From Phaeovulum molybdatiresistens (GTDB taxonomy: Bacteria > Pseudomonadota > Alphaproteobacteria > Rhodobacterales > Rhodobacteraceae): 64,000 nt of DNA. The position numbers were made by a program, and so were the translations under genes. Every line of letters starts with the position of its first letter. Position 1 is the first letter of the stretch. Under the pieces are notes generated by a model, which saw only the letters and a list, made by a program, of their open reading frames with translations, searched no databases and was not told where the DNA came from. Below are positions 27,699 through 37,685 of the stretch, in pieces. The stretch lies in the NCBI RefSeq assembly GCF_023544865.1, contig NZ_JAMJFX010000007.1, positions 1 to 64,000 on the forward strand, written 5' to 3'.

Positions 27699-27775
27699 GG
27701 GCAGGGGGGCGCTGCCCCACCTCGGGCTGCGCCCTCACCCCCCGGGATATTTGGGCAAAGTCGAAGGGGATTTGC
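27699..27775. repeat. intergenic palindromic repeat, copy D (single arm)
   Basis: The core CCCCCCGGGATATTTGGGC continues with AAAGTCGAAGGGG (27738-27770), preceded by a GGGGGCGCTGCCCC snap. Only one orientation is present. It lies between the DUF6314 stop and the rpsF leader. Confidence 0.65.
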
Positions 27776-27906
27776 CTTGCAAGGGGGGCGCGGTTCCCCT
27801 AAAAGCCAGTATCCTTCCGCATTCACGAAACCGGCGCAGCCTCTCGTGGCGGGGCGCGGAAGGGGTGACCCGCCTATGAAGCGCGCCTGCAAAGACAGGA
27901 GCACAC

Positions 27907-28314
27907 ATGCCGCTTTACGAGCATGTCCTCATTGCGCGTCAGGACCTTTCCAACGCGCAGGCCGAAGGCCTGGTTGAACATTTCTCCACCGTCCTGGCGG
28001 ATAACGGCGGCAAGGTCGTCGAATCCGAGTACTGGGGCGTGAAGACCATGGCCTACAAGATCAACAAGAACCGCAAGGGCCATTACGCCTTCCTGAAAAC
28101 CGACGCGCCCTCGGCCGCGGTGCAGGAAATGGAACGTCTGGCCCGTCTGCATGACGACGTGATGCGTGTGCTGACCGTGAAGGTCGATGCGCATGAAGAG
28201 GGCCCCTCGGTCCAGATGCAGAAGCGCGACGAGCGTGGTGAGCGCGGCGAGCGTGGTGATCGGGGTGACCGTGGCGAGCGCCGCGAGCGTTCCGACCGCG
28301 GCGACCGTCGCTGA
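27907..28314 (+). CDS. rpsF: 30S ribosomal protein S6
   Basis: This 135-residue protein has the S6 ferredoxin-like domain (about 1-95, MPLYEHVLIARQDLSNAQAE, then MAYKINKNRKGHY). A highly charged tail of about 28 residues follows, made of repeated E/D-R-G triplets. S6 binds S18 and 16S rRNA on the platform. It is the first gene of the rpsF-rpsR-rplI operon. The 5' leader (27800-27906) is structured and could hold an S6:S18 autoregulatory site, which I cannot confirm. Confidence 0.96.
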   Translation: MPLYEHVLIARQDLSNAQAEGLVEHFSTVLADNGGKVVESEYWGVKTMAYKINKNRKGHYAFLKTDAPSAAVQEMERLARLHDDVMRVLTVKVDAHEEGPSVQMQKRDERGERGERGDRGDRGERRERSDRGDRR

Positions 28315-28341
28315 TCCGGCCTGAAGGAAAGGACATAATCC

Positions 28342-28569
28342 ATGGCGAACAAACCGTTTTTCCGCCGCCGCAAAGTCTGCCCCTTCTCGGGCGAAAATGC
28401 GCCGAAGATCGACTACAAGGATGTGCGTCTGCTGCAGCGCTACATCAGCGAGCGGGGCAAGATCGTGCCCGCCCGCATCACCGCCGTTTCGGCCAAGAAA
28501 CAGCGTGAGCTGGCCCGTGCGATCAAGCGCGCCCGCTTCCTTGCGCTGCTGCCCTATGCCGTGAAGTAA
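28342..28569 (+). CDS. rpsR: 30S ribosomal protein S18
   Basis: This 75-residue protein has [20 protein letters not shown] at the N-terminus and [14 protein letters not shown] at the C-terminus, as in all S18 proteins. It is the middle gene of the operon, with GAAGGAAAGG upstream of the ATG. Confidence 0.97.
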   Translation: MANKPFFRRRKVCPFSGENAPKIDYKDVRLLQRYISERGKIVPARITAVSAKKQRELARAIKRARFLALLPYAVK

Positions 28570-28581
28570 GGAGAGAGGCAC

Positions 28582-29160
28582 ATGCAAGTCATCCTTCTGG
28601 AACGTGTGGCCAAGCTTGGCCAGATGGGCGAGGTCGTGAACGTCAAGGACGGTTACGCCCGCAACTTCCTGCTGCCGCAGGGCAAGGCGCTGCGCGCCAA
28701 CGACGCGAACATCAAGTCGTTCGAGACCCGCAAGGCGCAGCTGGAAGCGCGCAACCTGGAAACCCGCAAGGAAGCCGAAGCACTTGGCGAAAAGCTGGAC
28801 GGCCAGCAGTTCGTGGTGATTCGGTCCGCCTCGGATTCGGGCGCGCTTTATGGGTCGGTCACGCCGCGTGACGCGGCCGATGCCGCCACCGCCGCGGGCT
28901 TCAGCGTTGACCGCAAGCAGGTCGTGCTGATCGCGCCGATCAAGTATCTGGGTCTGCACACCGTGTCGGTCTTGCTGCATCCGGAAGTCACCGTCTCGAT
29001 CGCGCTGAACGTCGCGCGTTCGGCCGAAGAGGCCGAGCTGCAGGCGTCGGGCAAGTCGATCCAGGAACTGGCCGCCGAGGCCGAGGCCCAGGCAGAATTC
29101 GAGATCGCCGAACTGTTCGACGAAATCGGCGCTGCCAACGAGCACGAAGACGAGCGCTGA
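28582..29160 (+). CDS. rplI: 50S ribosomal protein L9
   Basis: The 192-residue L9 has its N-terminal domain ([20 protein letters not shown], then [16 protein letters not shown]). The long connecting helix and the C-terminal domain follow, with a Glu/Ala-rich extension of about 35 residues beyond the usual 150 that is typical of alphaproteobacteria. It is last in the operon, and a classical terminator follows. Confidence 0.97.
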   Translation: MQVILLERVAKLGQMGEVVNVKDGYARNFLLPQGKALRANDANIKSFETRKAQLEARNLETRKEAEALGEKLDGQQFVVIRSASDSGALYGSVTPRDAADAATAAGFSVDRKQVVLIAPIKYLGLHTVSVLLHPEVTVSIALNVARSAEEAELQASGKSIQELAAEAEAQAEFEIAELFDEIGAANEHEDER

Positions 29161-29182
29161 TCGCGCCAACACAGCTATCAGA

Positions 29183-29209
29183 CCGCGCCCTTCGGGGCGC
29201 GGTTTTCGT
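29183..29209 (+). terminator. rho-independent terminator after rplI
   Basis: CCGCGCCC-TTCG-GGGCGCGG followed by TTTTCGTTT, 22 bases past the rplI stop. Confidence 0.85.
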
Positions 29210-29318
29210 TTGTGGGTCGGGGGCCTTGTGGGGGCTGCCCATATCTCATACTGATAGGAAGCCGTCGTCTGGCGCAGGCCAGGACACCCCGTCACCCCAG
29301 GTTCTCACCGAGTTGAAC

Positions 29319-29915
29319 ATGAGCACAGGCCGGACCCACGCGCTGCGCACCGGTGCCCTTTCGTTGGCGCTTGTTCTGAGTTTTACGGTAACGTCCGAGG
29401 TGCTTTATCCGCTGCAGCGCCTGTTTGTGCCCGAAACCTGGCAGATCTTTCACGTTCTGTATCTGCCCCATGCGGTGCGGGTGATTGCGGCCTGGCTGTT
29501 CGGCTGGGCCAGCATCCTGTATCTGGCGCCGGGCACATTTCTTGTCATTTTGATCTGGGACCCGGTGGCGGCCAGTGGTTGGCAAGCGGCGGTGGTCTAT
29601 CTGGCGGTGAATGTCGCGTCACCGCTGACCTTTCAGCTGCTGTGCATGGGGCGCGGGGCGCCGACCGTGCCGAGGCGGCGGGCGATGAACTGGCGCGGGC
29701 TGGTTCTGGCGGGCCTGATCGCGGCGCTGATGAACGCGCTGGCCCTTGTGGCGATGGCCGGATCACAGCTGTTCCCGGCGCAGCTTCAGGTGATGCTGGG
29801 CCTTGTTCTGGGCAATGTGCTGGGCATTGTCGTCAGCCTGTTCCTGTTGCTGGCGCTGTTTCGTGCGAACGAAAGGCGCCTGCTGGCCCCGGGGCGGGGG
29901 CGCGATCAGGCGTGA
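29319..29915 (+). CDS. multi-pass membrane protein of unknown function
   Basis: This 198-residue protein has five or so hydrophobic segments (ALSLALVLSFTVTSEVLYPL, VIAAWLFGWASILYLAPGTF, AAVVYLAVNVASPLTFQLL, GLVLAGLIAALMNALALVAMA, VMLGLVLGNVLGIVVSLFLL). I do not recognise the family; it faintly resembles the sensor-type MASE membrane arrays. The ATG at 29319 (MSTGRTHALR) is preceded by weak signals, and other starts are possible. Its 3' end overlaps the convergent winged-helix gene by 10 bases. Confidence 0.62.
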   Translation: MSTGRTHALRTGALSLALVLSFTVTSEVLYPLQRLFVPETWQIFHVLYLPHAVRVIAAWLFGWASILYLAPGTFLVILIWDPVAASGWQAAVVYLAVNVASPLTFQLLCMGRGAPTVPRRRAMNWRGLVLAGLIAALMNALALVAMAGSQLFPAQLQVMLGLVLGNVLGIVVSLFLLLALFRANERRLLAPGRGRDQA

Positions 29916-30238
29916 CTGGTGCCTGCGCGCGGGCCCAGAACATAGGCGCGGGCGCGGGTTTTCGGCGCGCGCGCGACAAAGCCTTTGTCGATCAGTGACC
30001 GCAGGCCGCGGTGAAAGGTCGGCGTCGGGATCTTGGCGCAGAGCGAATGCTTGCGGATCGCCTCGGACCGGATGACGCCGTCGCTGTCGACCGCCAGCAA
30101 ACGCACCGCATACAGGATGTCGAGTTCGTTTTGCGACAGGGTGTCGATCCCCAGATCGCGCTCAAGACCGAACAGCAGCTCTCGCAAACGCGCTACGCTT
30201 TCGAAGCGTTTGGTGCTGAAATTCTGATCGTCCATCAT
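29906..30238 (-). CDS. winged-helix DNA-binding protein, MarR-like
   Basis: This 110-residue soluble protein has a likely winged-helix fold (LSQNELDILYAVRLLA, then IRKHSLCAKIPTPTFHRGLRSLIDKGFVARA). That pattern is typical of MarR-type or phage-like regulators. The start at 30238 (MMDDQNF) follows AGGGTGATCCT. It converges with and overlaps the membrane-protein gene. Its target is unknown. Confidence 0.6.
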   Translation of the reverse strand: MMDDQNFSTKRFESVARLRELLFGLERDLGIDTLSQNELDILYAVRLLAVDSDGVIRSEAIRKHSLCAKIPTPTFHRGLRSLIDKGFVARAPKTRARAYVLGPRAGTSHA

Positions 30239-30416
30239 AGGATCACCCTGAAATACTGGTATTCGCACACGGCAACCGTGCCGTGGGTTCTTGATACTGG
30301 CAGCCTTTCATCAGGTTTTCAATTGCAACTCAACCGCGAAATTGGCCGCGGACGGCTTGCGGCAAGGCTGCGCCAATTTGCGCCGATCGGCCGGGGCGGC
30401 GGGCGACCGCGCGCAT

Positions 30417-30444
30417 GAAAAAGGCCGCGCCCGAAGGCGCGGCC
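30417..30444 (-). terminator. rho-independent terminator after tig
   Basis: On the minus strand GGCCGCGCC-TTCG-GGCGCGGCC is followed by TTTTTC. It begins 26 bases past the tig stop. Confidence 0.85.
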
Positions 30445-30469
30445 CGATGCCTGGATAAGGCGCGTGGGA

Positions 30470-31804
30470 TCAGAGTTCGTCCAGCGCTTCGATCGCTTTT
30501 TGCAGATCGTCCTTCGAGACTTCCTTGTCCGAAACTTCGGCGCCCGAGACGATGAAATCCACCACCTTGTCTTCGAAGATCGGCGCGCGCAGCTGCTGTT
30601 GCATCTGGGCGTTCTGCTGCACGAATTCGAAGAAGGCGCGTTCCTGGCCCGGATACTGGCGCGCCTGGTTCAGCACGGCCTGGGTCATTTCGGCGTCGGT
30701 CACCTCGACCTTTTCCTTGCGGCCGACTTCGGCCAGCAACAGGCCCAGACGCACGCGGCGTTCGGCCAGTTTCTTGTGCTCATCCGTCGGCTCGATCGAC
30801 CCGTGGTTATGGTCGTGAACCTCGGGGTTTTCCTCGTGCCACAGCTGGTGGGCGATCTGGGCGGCCTCGGCCTCGACCAGGCTGGGGGGCAGATCGAATT
30901 TCACCTGGGCATCCAGCTGATCCAGCAGCGCGCGCTTCATCACCGCGCGGGCGGCGCCTTTGTATTCGGCTTCCAGACGTTCGGCGATCTGCGCCTTCAG
31001 CGCGGCCAGATCCTCGGCGCCATAGCGCTTGGCCAGTTCATCGTCGAGTTCGGCCGGTTTTGGGGCCTTCACCGCCTTGACCGTGCACTTGAACACGGCG
31101 TCCTTGCCGGCCAGATGCTGCGCGCCATACTGTTCGGGGAAGGTGACCTTGACCTCAACCTCTTCCTCGGCCTTGGCGCCGACCAGCTGCTCTTCGAAGC
31201 CCGGGATGAACGAGCCCGAACCCAGCACCAGCGGATAATCCTCGCCCTTGCCGCCTTCGAAGGCTTCACCGTCGACAAAGCCTTCAAAGTCGATCACGAC
31301 CTGATCGCCGTCCTTGGCCTTGGTGCCCTTCTTGCGGTCTTCGAAATTCTGGGCGTTCTTGGCCAGGTTTTCCAGCGCCTCGGTGACCGCGGCTTCTTCG
31401 GCCTTCACGGTCAGGCGTTCCAGCTTCAGGCCCTTGAGGTCGATTTCCGGGATCTCGGGCAGCTTCTCATACGAGACGTTGACCACGACATCCATGCCTT
31501 CTTTCCAGCTTTCGCCGTTTTCCATTTCGATCTTCGGCTGCATCGCGGGGCGGTCGCCGGACTTTTCGAAATGATCGTTCATCGCGCCATCGACGGCTTC
31601 CTGCATCGCATCGCCCAGAACGCGGGCGCCGAATTGCTTGCGCAGCATCGGCAGCGGCACCTTGCCCTTGCGGAAGCCCTTGATCTCGACCTCGGGCTGC
31701 GCCTCGATGAGTTTCGCGGTGACTTTCTCGTCCAGCTCGGCGGCGGTGACGGTGATCGTGTAGCCGCGCTTGAGGCCTTCGTTGAGGGTCTCGGTGACCT
31801 GCAT
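30470..31804 (-). CDS. tig: trigger factor chaperone
   Basis: The 444-residue ribosome-bound chaperone has the ribosome-docking loop [16 protein letters not shown] (about residues 43-58). A central FKBP-type prolyl isomerase domain follows ([38 protein letters not shown]), then the helical arms. I prefer the ATG at 31804 ([10 protein letters not shown]): it is the family start and sits nine bases after AGAGG, whereas an ATG two codons upstream is too close. Confidence 0.96.
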   Translation of the reverse strand: MQVTETLNEGLKRGYTITVTAAELDEKVTAKLIEAQPEVEIKGFRKGKVPLPMLRKQFGARVLGDAMQEAVDGAMNDHFEKSGDRPAMQPKIEMENGESWKEGMDVVVNVSYEKLPEIPEIDLKGLKLERLTVKAEEAAVTEALENLAKNAQNFEDRKKGTKAKDGDQVVIDFEGFVDGEAFEGGKGEDYPLVLGSGSFIPGFEEQLVGAKAEEEVEVKVTFPEQYGAQHLAGKDAVFKCTVKAVKAPKPAELDDELAKRYGAEDLAALKAQIAERLEAEYKGAARAVMKRALLDQLDAQVKFDLPPSLVEAEAAQIAHQLWHEENPEVHDHNHGSIEPTDEHKKLAERRVRLGLLLAEVGRKEKVEVTDAEMTQAVLNQARQYPGQERAFFEFVQQNAQMQQQLRAPIFEDKVVDFIVSGAEVSDKEVSKDDLQKAIEALDEL

Positions 31805-32004
31805 TGGCATTCCTCTGTGTCTTGGGCCGCCTCACGCGGCATCGTGCAAAATCAGCCGCCCTTCTATTGGGCGCGGGCTTTGGTGGCAAGGCGAAAACGG
31901 GGCCGGGCCGCGCATTCGGCGCGGCTGGGAACCGGATCGGGGGCTGGCGCGTTATGGGCCCGTGACGCCCCCGGGGCGCTACCTTCACAACAAGGAGAGA
32001 TCTG

Positions 32005-32265
32005 ATGACCCGTTTCCTGTTCCTTCTTCCCGCGCTGGGTCTGCTTGCCGCCTGCGAAGACCCGGCCCAGTCGGCCCTGGCGGGGGCGGCCACGGGGGCC
32101 GTGGTGGGCGCGGCGGTGGCCGATGATGACGACCGCTGGGCGGGGGCTGCCATCGGCGGCACGCTGGGCGCGATCGCGGGCGATTACATCGGGCGCACGC
32201 AGGATGGCAAGCAGTGTGTCTACCGCGATGCCTATGGCCGCGAATATGTCGCCGCCTGCCCGTAA
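32005..32265 (+). CDS. small glycine-zipper lipoprotein
   Basis: This 86-residue protein has a lipoprotein signal peptide (MTRFLFLLPALGLLAAC, lipobox LAAC, Cys17) followed by glycine-zipper helices (GAATGAVVGAAVA, WAGAAIGGTLGAIAGDYIG) and a short Cys-containing tail (QCVYRDAYGREYVAAC). It is likely anchored in the outer membrane. Function is unknown. ATG follows AAGGAGAGATCTG. Confidence 0.78.
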   Translation: MTRFLFLLPALGLLAACEDPAQSALAGAATGAVVGAAVADDDDRWAGAAIGGTLGAIAGDYIGRTQDGKQCVYRDAYGREYVAACP

Positions 32266-32332
32266 GCGCGGCCGCTGACACCCGCGTGCAACGCGTGATC
32301 GGTGGCGGGGCTGGGGATGATGCTGGGGGTGA

Positions 32333-32417
32333 TGGTGCGGGTGGAGGGACTTGAACCCCCACGCCTTGCGGCGCCAGAACCTAAATCTGGTGCGTCTACC
32401 AGTTTCGCCACACCCGC
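32333..32417 (-). tRNA. tRNA-Leu (anticodon UAG)
   Basis: An 85-base class II tRNA with a seven-base acceptor stem (GCGGGTG/CACCCGC), discriminator A and an encoded CCA. The anticodon arm CCAGA-TTTAGGT-TCTGG places UAG at the anticodon. The variable arm CGCCGCAAGGCG and the T-loop GGTTCAAGTCC are present. Confidence 0.96.
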
Positions 32418-32516
32418 ACTGCCCGCCTTCTAGCAAGTGCTTGCGGCGGGTGCGAGGGGTAATTTGCACCTGTGGCCCCGGTTTTCAGCGCGTGGGCCAG
32501 CGGGCAGTGGGCGGTG

Positions 32517-33374
32517 CTACAGCCCCAGGTCGCGGAACAGGCCCGGGATCTGTTCGGGCAGATCCTCGGCGATCAGGCCGGGGCCAAAACGGCGCGCGGC
32601 CTCGGCATGTAGCCAGGTTGCGGTGCTGGCCGCCGCCACGGTTTGTAGGCCGCGGGCAAGAAGCCCCGCGATCAGCCCCGCCAGCACATCGCCCGACCCG
32701 GCGGTGGCAAGCCAGGGCGCCGCGCGCGCGCCGGTGGCGTCATGCACCGACGGTTCCACGCCGGGGGCCGCGATCACCGTTTGCGCGCCTTTCAGCAGCA
32801 CCGTGCAGCCCGTCCGATCCGCCGCCGCCGCAGTGGCCCCGACGCGCGCGTCAAGCCCCGCCCCCGGCAGCGGCGCGGCCAGATCGGGGAAAAGCCGCGC
32901 GAATTCGCCCAGATGCGGGGTCAGAACCACGTCGGGGTGCAGCAGCGTGAACAGATGGCCGGGGTCGTCCTCAAAGGCCGTCAGCGCATCGGCATCCAGC
33001 ACCGTGGGTCGCGCGCCCCAAAGCGCGGCGGGCACCATTTCCTGCGCGCGCGCCAGGCCCAGCCCGGGCCCCAGCAGCAGCGCCGTCAGCCGCCGGTCTT
33101 GCAGCAGACCGCGCAGCGAAAAGGAATCGGGCAGGGCGGTCAGCATCACCGCCGTCAGTTGCGCCGCGTTTTCATCCAGCGCGCGGGGCGGGCAGGCCAG
33201 CGTCACCAGCCCCGCCCCCACACGCAGCGCCGCCCGCGCCGCCAGCCGCGCCGCCCCGCCCTTGCCGGCCCCCCCCGACAGGATCAGCGCATGGCCGTGG
33301 TCGTATTTGTGCTGCGCCTCGGCCTTGGTCAGGGCCTGGCGCATCTGGTCGCTCAGCGTGATCGGGTGGGGCAT
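32517..33374 (-). CDS. nnrD: ADP-dependent NAD(P)H-hydrate dehydratase, stand-alone
   Basis: This 285-residue ribokinase-like protein repairs hydrated NAD(P)H. Motifs KYDHGHALILSGGAGKGGAA and the nucleotide-binding TAGSGDVLAGLIAGLLARG are present. Most alphaproteobacterial homologues are fused to an N-terminal NAD(P)HX epimerase of about 220 residues. Here the ATG has a strong GGAGGTTTC just upstream, and the next 338 bases contain no epimerase sequence. It is divergent from glnB. Confidence 0.85.
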   Translation of the reverse strand: MPHPITLSDQMRQALTKAEAQHKYDHGHALILSGGAGKGGAARLAARAALRVGAGLVTLACPPRALDENAAQLTAVMLTALPDSFSLRGLLQDRRLTALLLGPGLGLARAQEMVPAALWGARPTVLDADALTAFEDDPGHLFTLLHPDVVLTPHLGEFARLFPDLAAPLPGAGLDARVGATAAAADRTGCTVLLKGAQTVIAAPGVEPSVHDATGARAAPWLATAGSGDVLAGLIAGLLARGLQTVAAASTATWLHAEAARRFGPGLIAEDLPEQIPGLFRDLGL

Positions 33375-34051
<677 letters not shown>

Positions 34052-34127
34052 AATCCGCGCCGCGAACCCGGCGCTGTGAACTCTTGGGCCGCGGCCCGAC
34101 CCCCATGCTCTGATGAAAGGGTAGACC

Positions 34128-35537
34128 ATGAGCAAGATCAAGGATGTGCTCCAGCTGATCAAGGATGAAGACATCGCCTATGTCGATGTGCGCTTCACCG
34201 ATCCCAAGGGCAAACTGCAACACGTGACGCTGGATGTGGATCTGGTCGATGAGGACTTCTTTGAAGAAGGCTTCATGTTCGACGGCTCGTCCATCGCGGG
34301 CTGGAAGTCGATCGACCAGTCCGACATGAAGCTGATGCTGGATCCGGCTTCGGTCTATATCGATCCGTTCTACGCCGAAAAGACGCTGTGCGTACATTGC
34401 AACGTAGTCGAGCCCGACACCGGCGAGCCCTATGCCCGCGACCCGCGCGGCACCGCGCTGAAGGCCGAGGCCTATCTGAAATCGACCGGCATCGGCGATA
34501 CGGCCTATTTCGGCCCCGAGGCTGAATTCTTCGTCTTTGACGACGTGCGCTATTCCGTCACCCCGCAGAAGGTGGCCTATCAGATCGACGCGGTCGATGC
34601 GGCCTGGAACACCGATACCGAATACGAAATGGGCAACCAGGGCCACCGTGCCCCGCTGAAGGGCGGCTATTTCCCGGTCAACCCGATCGACGCGGGCCAG
34701 GATCTGCGGTCCGAAATGCTGTCCACGATGAAGCGCATGGGCATGAAGGTGGACAAGCACCACCATGAGGTCGCCACCGGCCAGCACGAACTGGGCCTGA
34801 TCTTTGGCGGGCTGACCGAACAGGCCGACAACATCCAGAAATACAAATACGTCATCCACAACGTGGCCCATGCCTATGGCAAGTCGGTCACCTTCATGCC
34901 CAAGCCGATGAAGGGCGACAACGGGTCGGGCATGCATGTGAACATGTCGATCTGGAAGGATGGCAAGCCGCTGTTCGCGGGCGACAAATATGCCGATCTC
35001 AGCCAGGAGGCGCTGTGGTTCATCGGCGGCATCCTGAAGCATGCCAAGGCGCTGAACGCGCTGACCAACCCGTCCACCAACAGCTACAAGCGCCTGATCC
35101 CGGGCTTTGAGGCCCCGGTGCTGCGCGCCTTTTCGGCCCGCAACCGGTCGGGCTGTGTCCGGATCCCGTGGACCGAATCGCCCAAGGCCAAGCGCGTCGA
35201 GGCCCGTTTCCCCGATCCGGCAGCCAACCCCTACCTGGCCTTTGCCGCGCTGCTGATGGCCGGTCTGGACGGCATCCGCAACAAGATCGACCCGGGCCCG
35301 GCCTCGGACAAGGATCTGTATGACCTGCCGCCCGAGGAACTGGCCGAAATCCCGACCGTCTGCGGCAGCCTGCGCGAAGCGCTGGAAGAGCTGGAAAAGG
35401 ACATGGACTTCCTGCTGGCGGGCGATGTCTTCACCCGCGATCAGCTGGAAGCTTATATCGGGCTGAAGTGGGAAGAGGTCTATGCCTATGAACACACCCC
35501 GCATCCGGTTGAATATGCGATGTATTATTCCTGCTAA
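34128..35537 (+). CDS. glnA: glutamine synthetase type I
   Basis: The 469-residue enzyme makes glutamine from glutamate, ammonia and [20 protein letters not shown] is the N-terminal signature. The ATP-binding segment [14 protein letters not shown] and the catalytic [17 protein letters not shown] follow. The adenylylation tyrosine is Y398 in [10 protein letters not shown], so GlnE control is expected. It follows glnB, and a terminator follows. Confidence 0.97.
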   Translation: MSKIKDVLQLIKDEDIAYVDVRFTDPKGKLQHVTLDVDLVDEDFFEEGFMFDGSSIAGWKSIDQSDMKLMLDPASVYIDPFYAEKTLCVHCNVVEPDTGEPYARDPRGTALKAEAYLKSTGIGDTAYFGPEAEFFVFDDVRYSVTPQKVAYQIDAVDAAWNTDTEYEMGNQGHRAPLKGGYFPVNPIDAGQDLRSEMLSTMKRMGMKVDKHHHEVATGQHELGLIFGGLTEQADNIQKYKYVIHNVAHAYGKSVTFMPKPMKGDNGSGMHVNMSIWKDGKPLFAGDKYADLSQEALWFIGGILKHAKALNALTNPSTNSYKRLIPGFEAPVLRAFSARNRSGCVRIPWTESPKAKRVEARFPDPAANPYLAFAALLMAGLDGIRNKIDPGPASDKDLYDLPPEELAEIPTVCGSLREALEELEKDMDFLLAGDVFTRDQLEAYIGLKWEEVYAYEHTPHPVEYAMYYSC

Positions 35538-35554
35538 GGGATTGCATGACCACG

Positions 35555-35582
35555 AAAGGGCGCCTTCGGGCGCCCTTTTTCT
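35555..35582 (+). terminator. rho-independent terminator after glnA
   Basis: AAAGGGCGCC-TTCG-GGCGCCCTTT extends into TTCTTT, 18 bases past the glnA stop. It may also stop the convergent minus-strand gene. Confidence 0.88.
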
Positions 35583-35607
35583 TTACCGCGCGGGCCTTGT
35601 GCGGCGG

Positions 35608-36711
35608 TCAGGCCGGATCGTCATAGCGGTGCAGCCCGCCTTTCGGGTCGCGCACCTGCCAGCTGCCGTCCGGGGATTGGGTCAGATAGCCGGGCCCGAT
35701 CGGCACCTTGCCAAAGCCGCCGGGGATATCCAGCACATAGGTCGGCATCGCCAGCCCCGAGATGCGGCCCCGCAGCGCCGCCATGATCGCCTGACCCTCG
35801 GCAATCGTGGTGCGGAAATGTCCGGTGCCGCGCGCCAGATCGCAATGGTGCAGGTAATAGGGCTTGACCCGGTTGCGCACCAGCATGCGGAACAGATCGG
35901 CCAGCGTGTCGGCATCGGCATTCACGCCGCGCAACAGCACCGTTTGTGACATCAGCGGCACCCCCGCATCCGCCAGCCGCGCCAGCGCCGCGCAGGCCGC
36001 GGGCGTCAGTTCGCGCGCGTGGTTGGTGTGGATCACCATGCTGACCGCCGGGCGCACCTTCAGCGCCGCGATCAGCGTAGGCGTGATCCGCCCCGGCGCC
36101 ACCACCGGCACGCGGGTATGAAAGCGCACCGCCCCGATATGCGGGATGTCCGCCAGCCGGGCCAGAATGTCGCCGATGCGCCGCGCCGACAGGCTAAGCG
36201 GGTCGCCCCCGGTCAGGATCACCTCAAAGATGTCCGGCGTTGCCGCCAGATAGGCCATGACCGCATCCAGATCCTGCGCGGGCAGGGGGCCGTCGCTGCC
36301 CACGGTTTCGCGGCGGAAGCAGAACCGGCAATAGACCTCGCAGCTTTGGGTGACATGCACGATCACCCGGTCGGGATAGCGATGCGTCAGCCCCGGCACC
36401 GGGCTGTGGGCGTGATCGCCGATCGGATCGGTCAGTTCCTCGGGGCGGATCAGCGCCTCGCGCGGGTCGGGGACGAATTGCGCGGCCACCGGATCGGTGC
36501 CGGGATCGGTGGCGATGGCGGCGCGCATGTCCGGCGTCAGGCGGATGCGGAACTGCGCCGCGATCGGGTCCAGCGCCGCAGAGTGATCGGCGCGCACCAG
36601 CCCGTCGCGGACCAGATCCGCAACGCTGACAGAGGCGCGATCGGCGGCGCGATCGGGCGCGCGATCTGGGGCGCGATCGGCGGCGGTATCGGGCGGGGTC
36701 TGGTTGCGCAC
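35608..36711 (-). CDS. radical SAM lysine 2,3-aminomutase family protein
   Basis: This 367-residue protein has the radical SAM cluster C124/C128/C131 (CEVYCRFC), LTGGDPLSLSARRIGD for SAM binding, and PLP-type features of KamA/EpmB (VKPYYLHHCDLARGTGHF). EpmB acts on lysine of EF-P, whereas KamA makes beta-lysine. No epmA or efp is adjacent, so I cannot choose. The N-terminus has an unusual repeat of the tetrapeptide DRAP/DRAA, encoded by 12-base units. Confidence 0.82.
   Translation of the reverse strand: MRNQTPPDTAADRAPDRAPDRAADRASVSVADLVRDGLVRADHSAALDPIAAQFRIRLTPDMRAAIATDPGTDPVAAQFVPDPREALIRPEELTDPIGDHAHSPVPGLTHRYPDRVIVHVTQSCEVYCRFCFRRETVGSDGPLPAQDLDAVMAYLAATPDIFEVILTGGDPLSLSARRIGDILARLADIPHIGAVRFHTRVPVVAPGRITPTLIAALKVRPAVSMVIHTNHARELTPAACAALARLADAGVPLMSQTVLLRGVNADADTLADLFRMLVRNRVKPYYLHHCDLARGTGHFRTTIAEGQAIMAALRGRISGLAMPTYVLDIPGGFGKVPIGPGYLTQSPDGSWQVRDPKGGLHRYDDPA
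36637..36696. repeat. five 12-base tandem units in the N-terminus of the aminomutase gene
   Basis: The plus strand reads GCGATCGGCGGC, GCGATCGGGCGC, GCGATCTGGGGC, GCGATCGGCGGC and then a degenerate GGTATCGGGCGG. Each in-frame unit encodes a four-residue DRA-type motif, so copy-number change would not shift the frame. Confidence 0.75.
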
Positions 36712-36960
36712 GGGGCCGGCTGTCCTGTGACGGGTTGGGCCGCGGCGCTTGGCCTGCGGCGGATCGCAGCCCCCTTAGCGGGATGGGCGGCGCGGCGCAA
36801 TCGGCAAGCGGCGGGAGGCCGCGAATTGTGCGCATCGCGGGAAAGGCGCGCCCTTCTGCGCAGGCGTGAACAGACTTTGTTTGCGCGTGCAGAATTGCGG
36901 GTCGTGTATAGCGGGCGCATGTTCCACCGGCCACCATTCATCCGAATAGGAGTCTCTGTG

Positions 36961-37536
36961 ATGAAATCCGTTTTTCTTGCTGCCGGTCTGGCCTTTGGCC
37001 TGTCCACCGCCGCGCTGGCCGCGCCGGAACAATATGTCCTGGACCCGAGCCACAGCCAGATCGTGTTCAGCTATAACCACCTGGGCTTTTCCACCACCAC
37101 GGGCATGTTCTCGGGGTTCGAAGGCACGATCCAGTTCGATCAGGAAGACCCGGCCGCCTCGTCGGTCAGCGTGTCCTTCCCGGCCAAGTCGATGATCACC
37201 GGCTGGACCGCGCGCGACGAACATTTCATGTCGCCCGACTTCTTCGGCGCCGATGACGCCGAAATGGTCAGCTTCACCTCGACCGCGATTGAGGTGACGG
37301 GCGAAAAGACCGCGCTGATCACCGGCGATCTGACGATCAATGGCGTGACCAAGCCGGTCGTGCTGGACGCCGTGCTGAACCAGGCGGGTCAGCACCCGAT
37401 GGAAAACAAGCCCTGGGCGGGCTTCTCGGCCACCACCTCGGTGCTGCGGTCGGATTTCAATCTGGGCATGTTCGCCCCCTATATCAGCGACGAAGTCGCC
37501 ATCCAGATCTCGATCGAGGCCGTCAAGGCCGAGTGA
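36961..37536 (+). CDS. YceI family periplasmic protein
   Basis: This 191-residue protein has a signal peptide (MKSVFLAAGLAFGLSTAALA) and a YceI lipocalin-like barrel (YVLDPSHSQIVFSYNHLGFS, ITGDLTINGVTKPVVLDA). YceI proteins bind polyisoprenoids such as ubiquinone precursors or amphiphiles. It is followed by a terminator and by a convergent cytochrome b561-YceI fusion, so the two may work together. The ATG at 36961 has a GTG one codon upstream as an alternative. Confidence 0.9.
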   Translation: MKSVFLAAGLAFGLSTAALAAPEQYVLDPSHSQIVFSYNHLGFSTTTGMFSGFEGTIQFDQEDPAASSVSVSFPAKSMITGWTARDEHFMSPDFFGADDAEMVSFTSTAIEVTGEKTALITGDLTINGVTKPVVLDAVLNQAGQHPMENKPWAGFSATTSVLRSDFNLGMFAPYISDEVAIQISIEAVKAE

Positions 37537-37584
37537 TCGGGCGGTGTGTAACGAGTGTGCCTGTCTTGGTGCGTAAGAAGTTCC

Positions 37585-37614
37585 GGCCGCCAGGGGAAGC
37601 CCTGGCGGCCTTTT
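37585..37614 (+). terminator. rho-independent terminator after yceI
   Basis: GGCCGCCAGGG-GAAG-CCCTGGCGGCC followed by TTTT. Confidence 0.85.
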
Positions 37615-37685
37615 CAATGATATCAATGATATGTGGCGCGATGCTGCGGTGATGGATGCAGCGCGCCGTTGTGCCTGCGCCCCGA

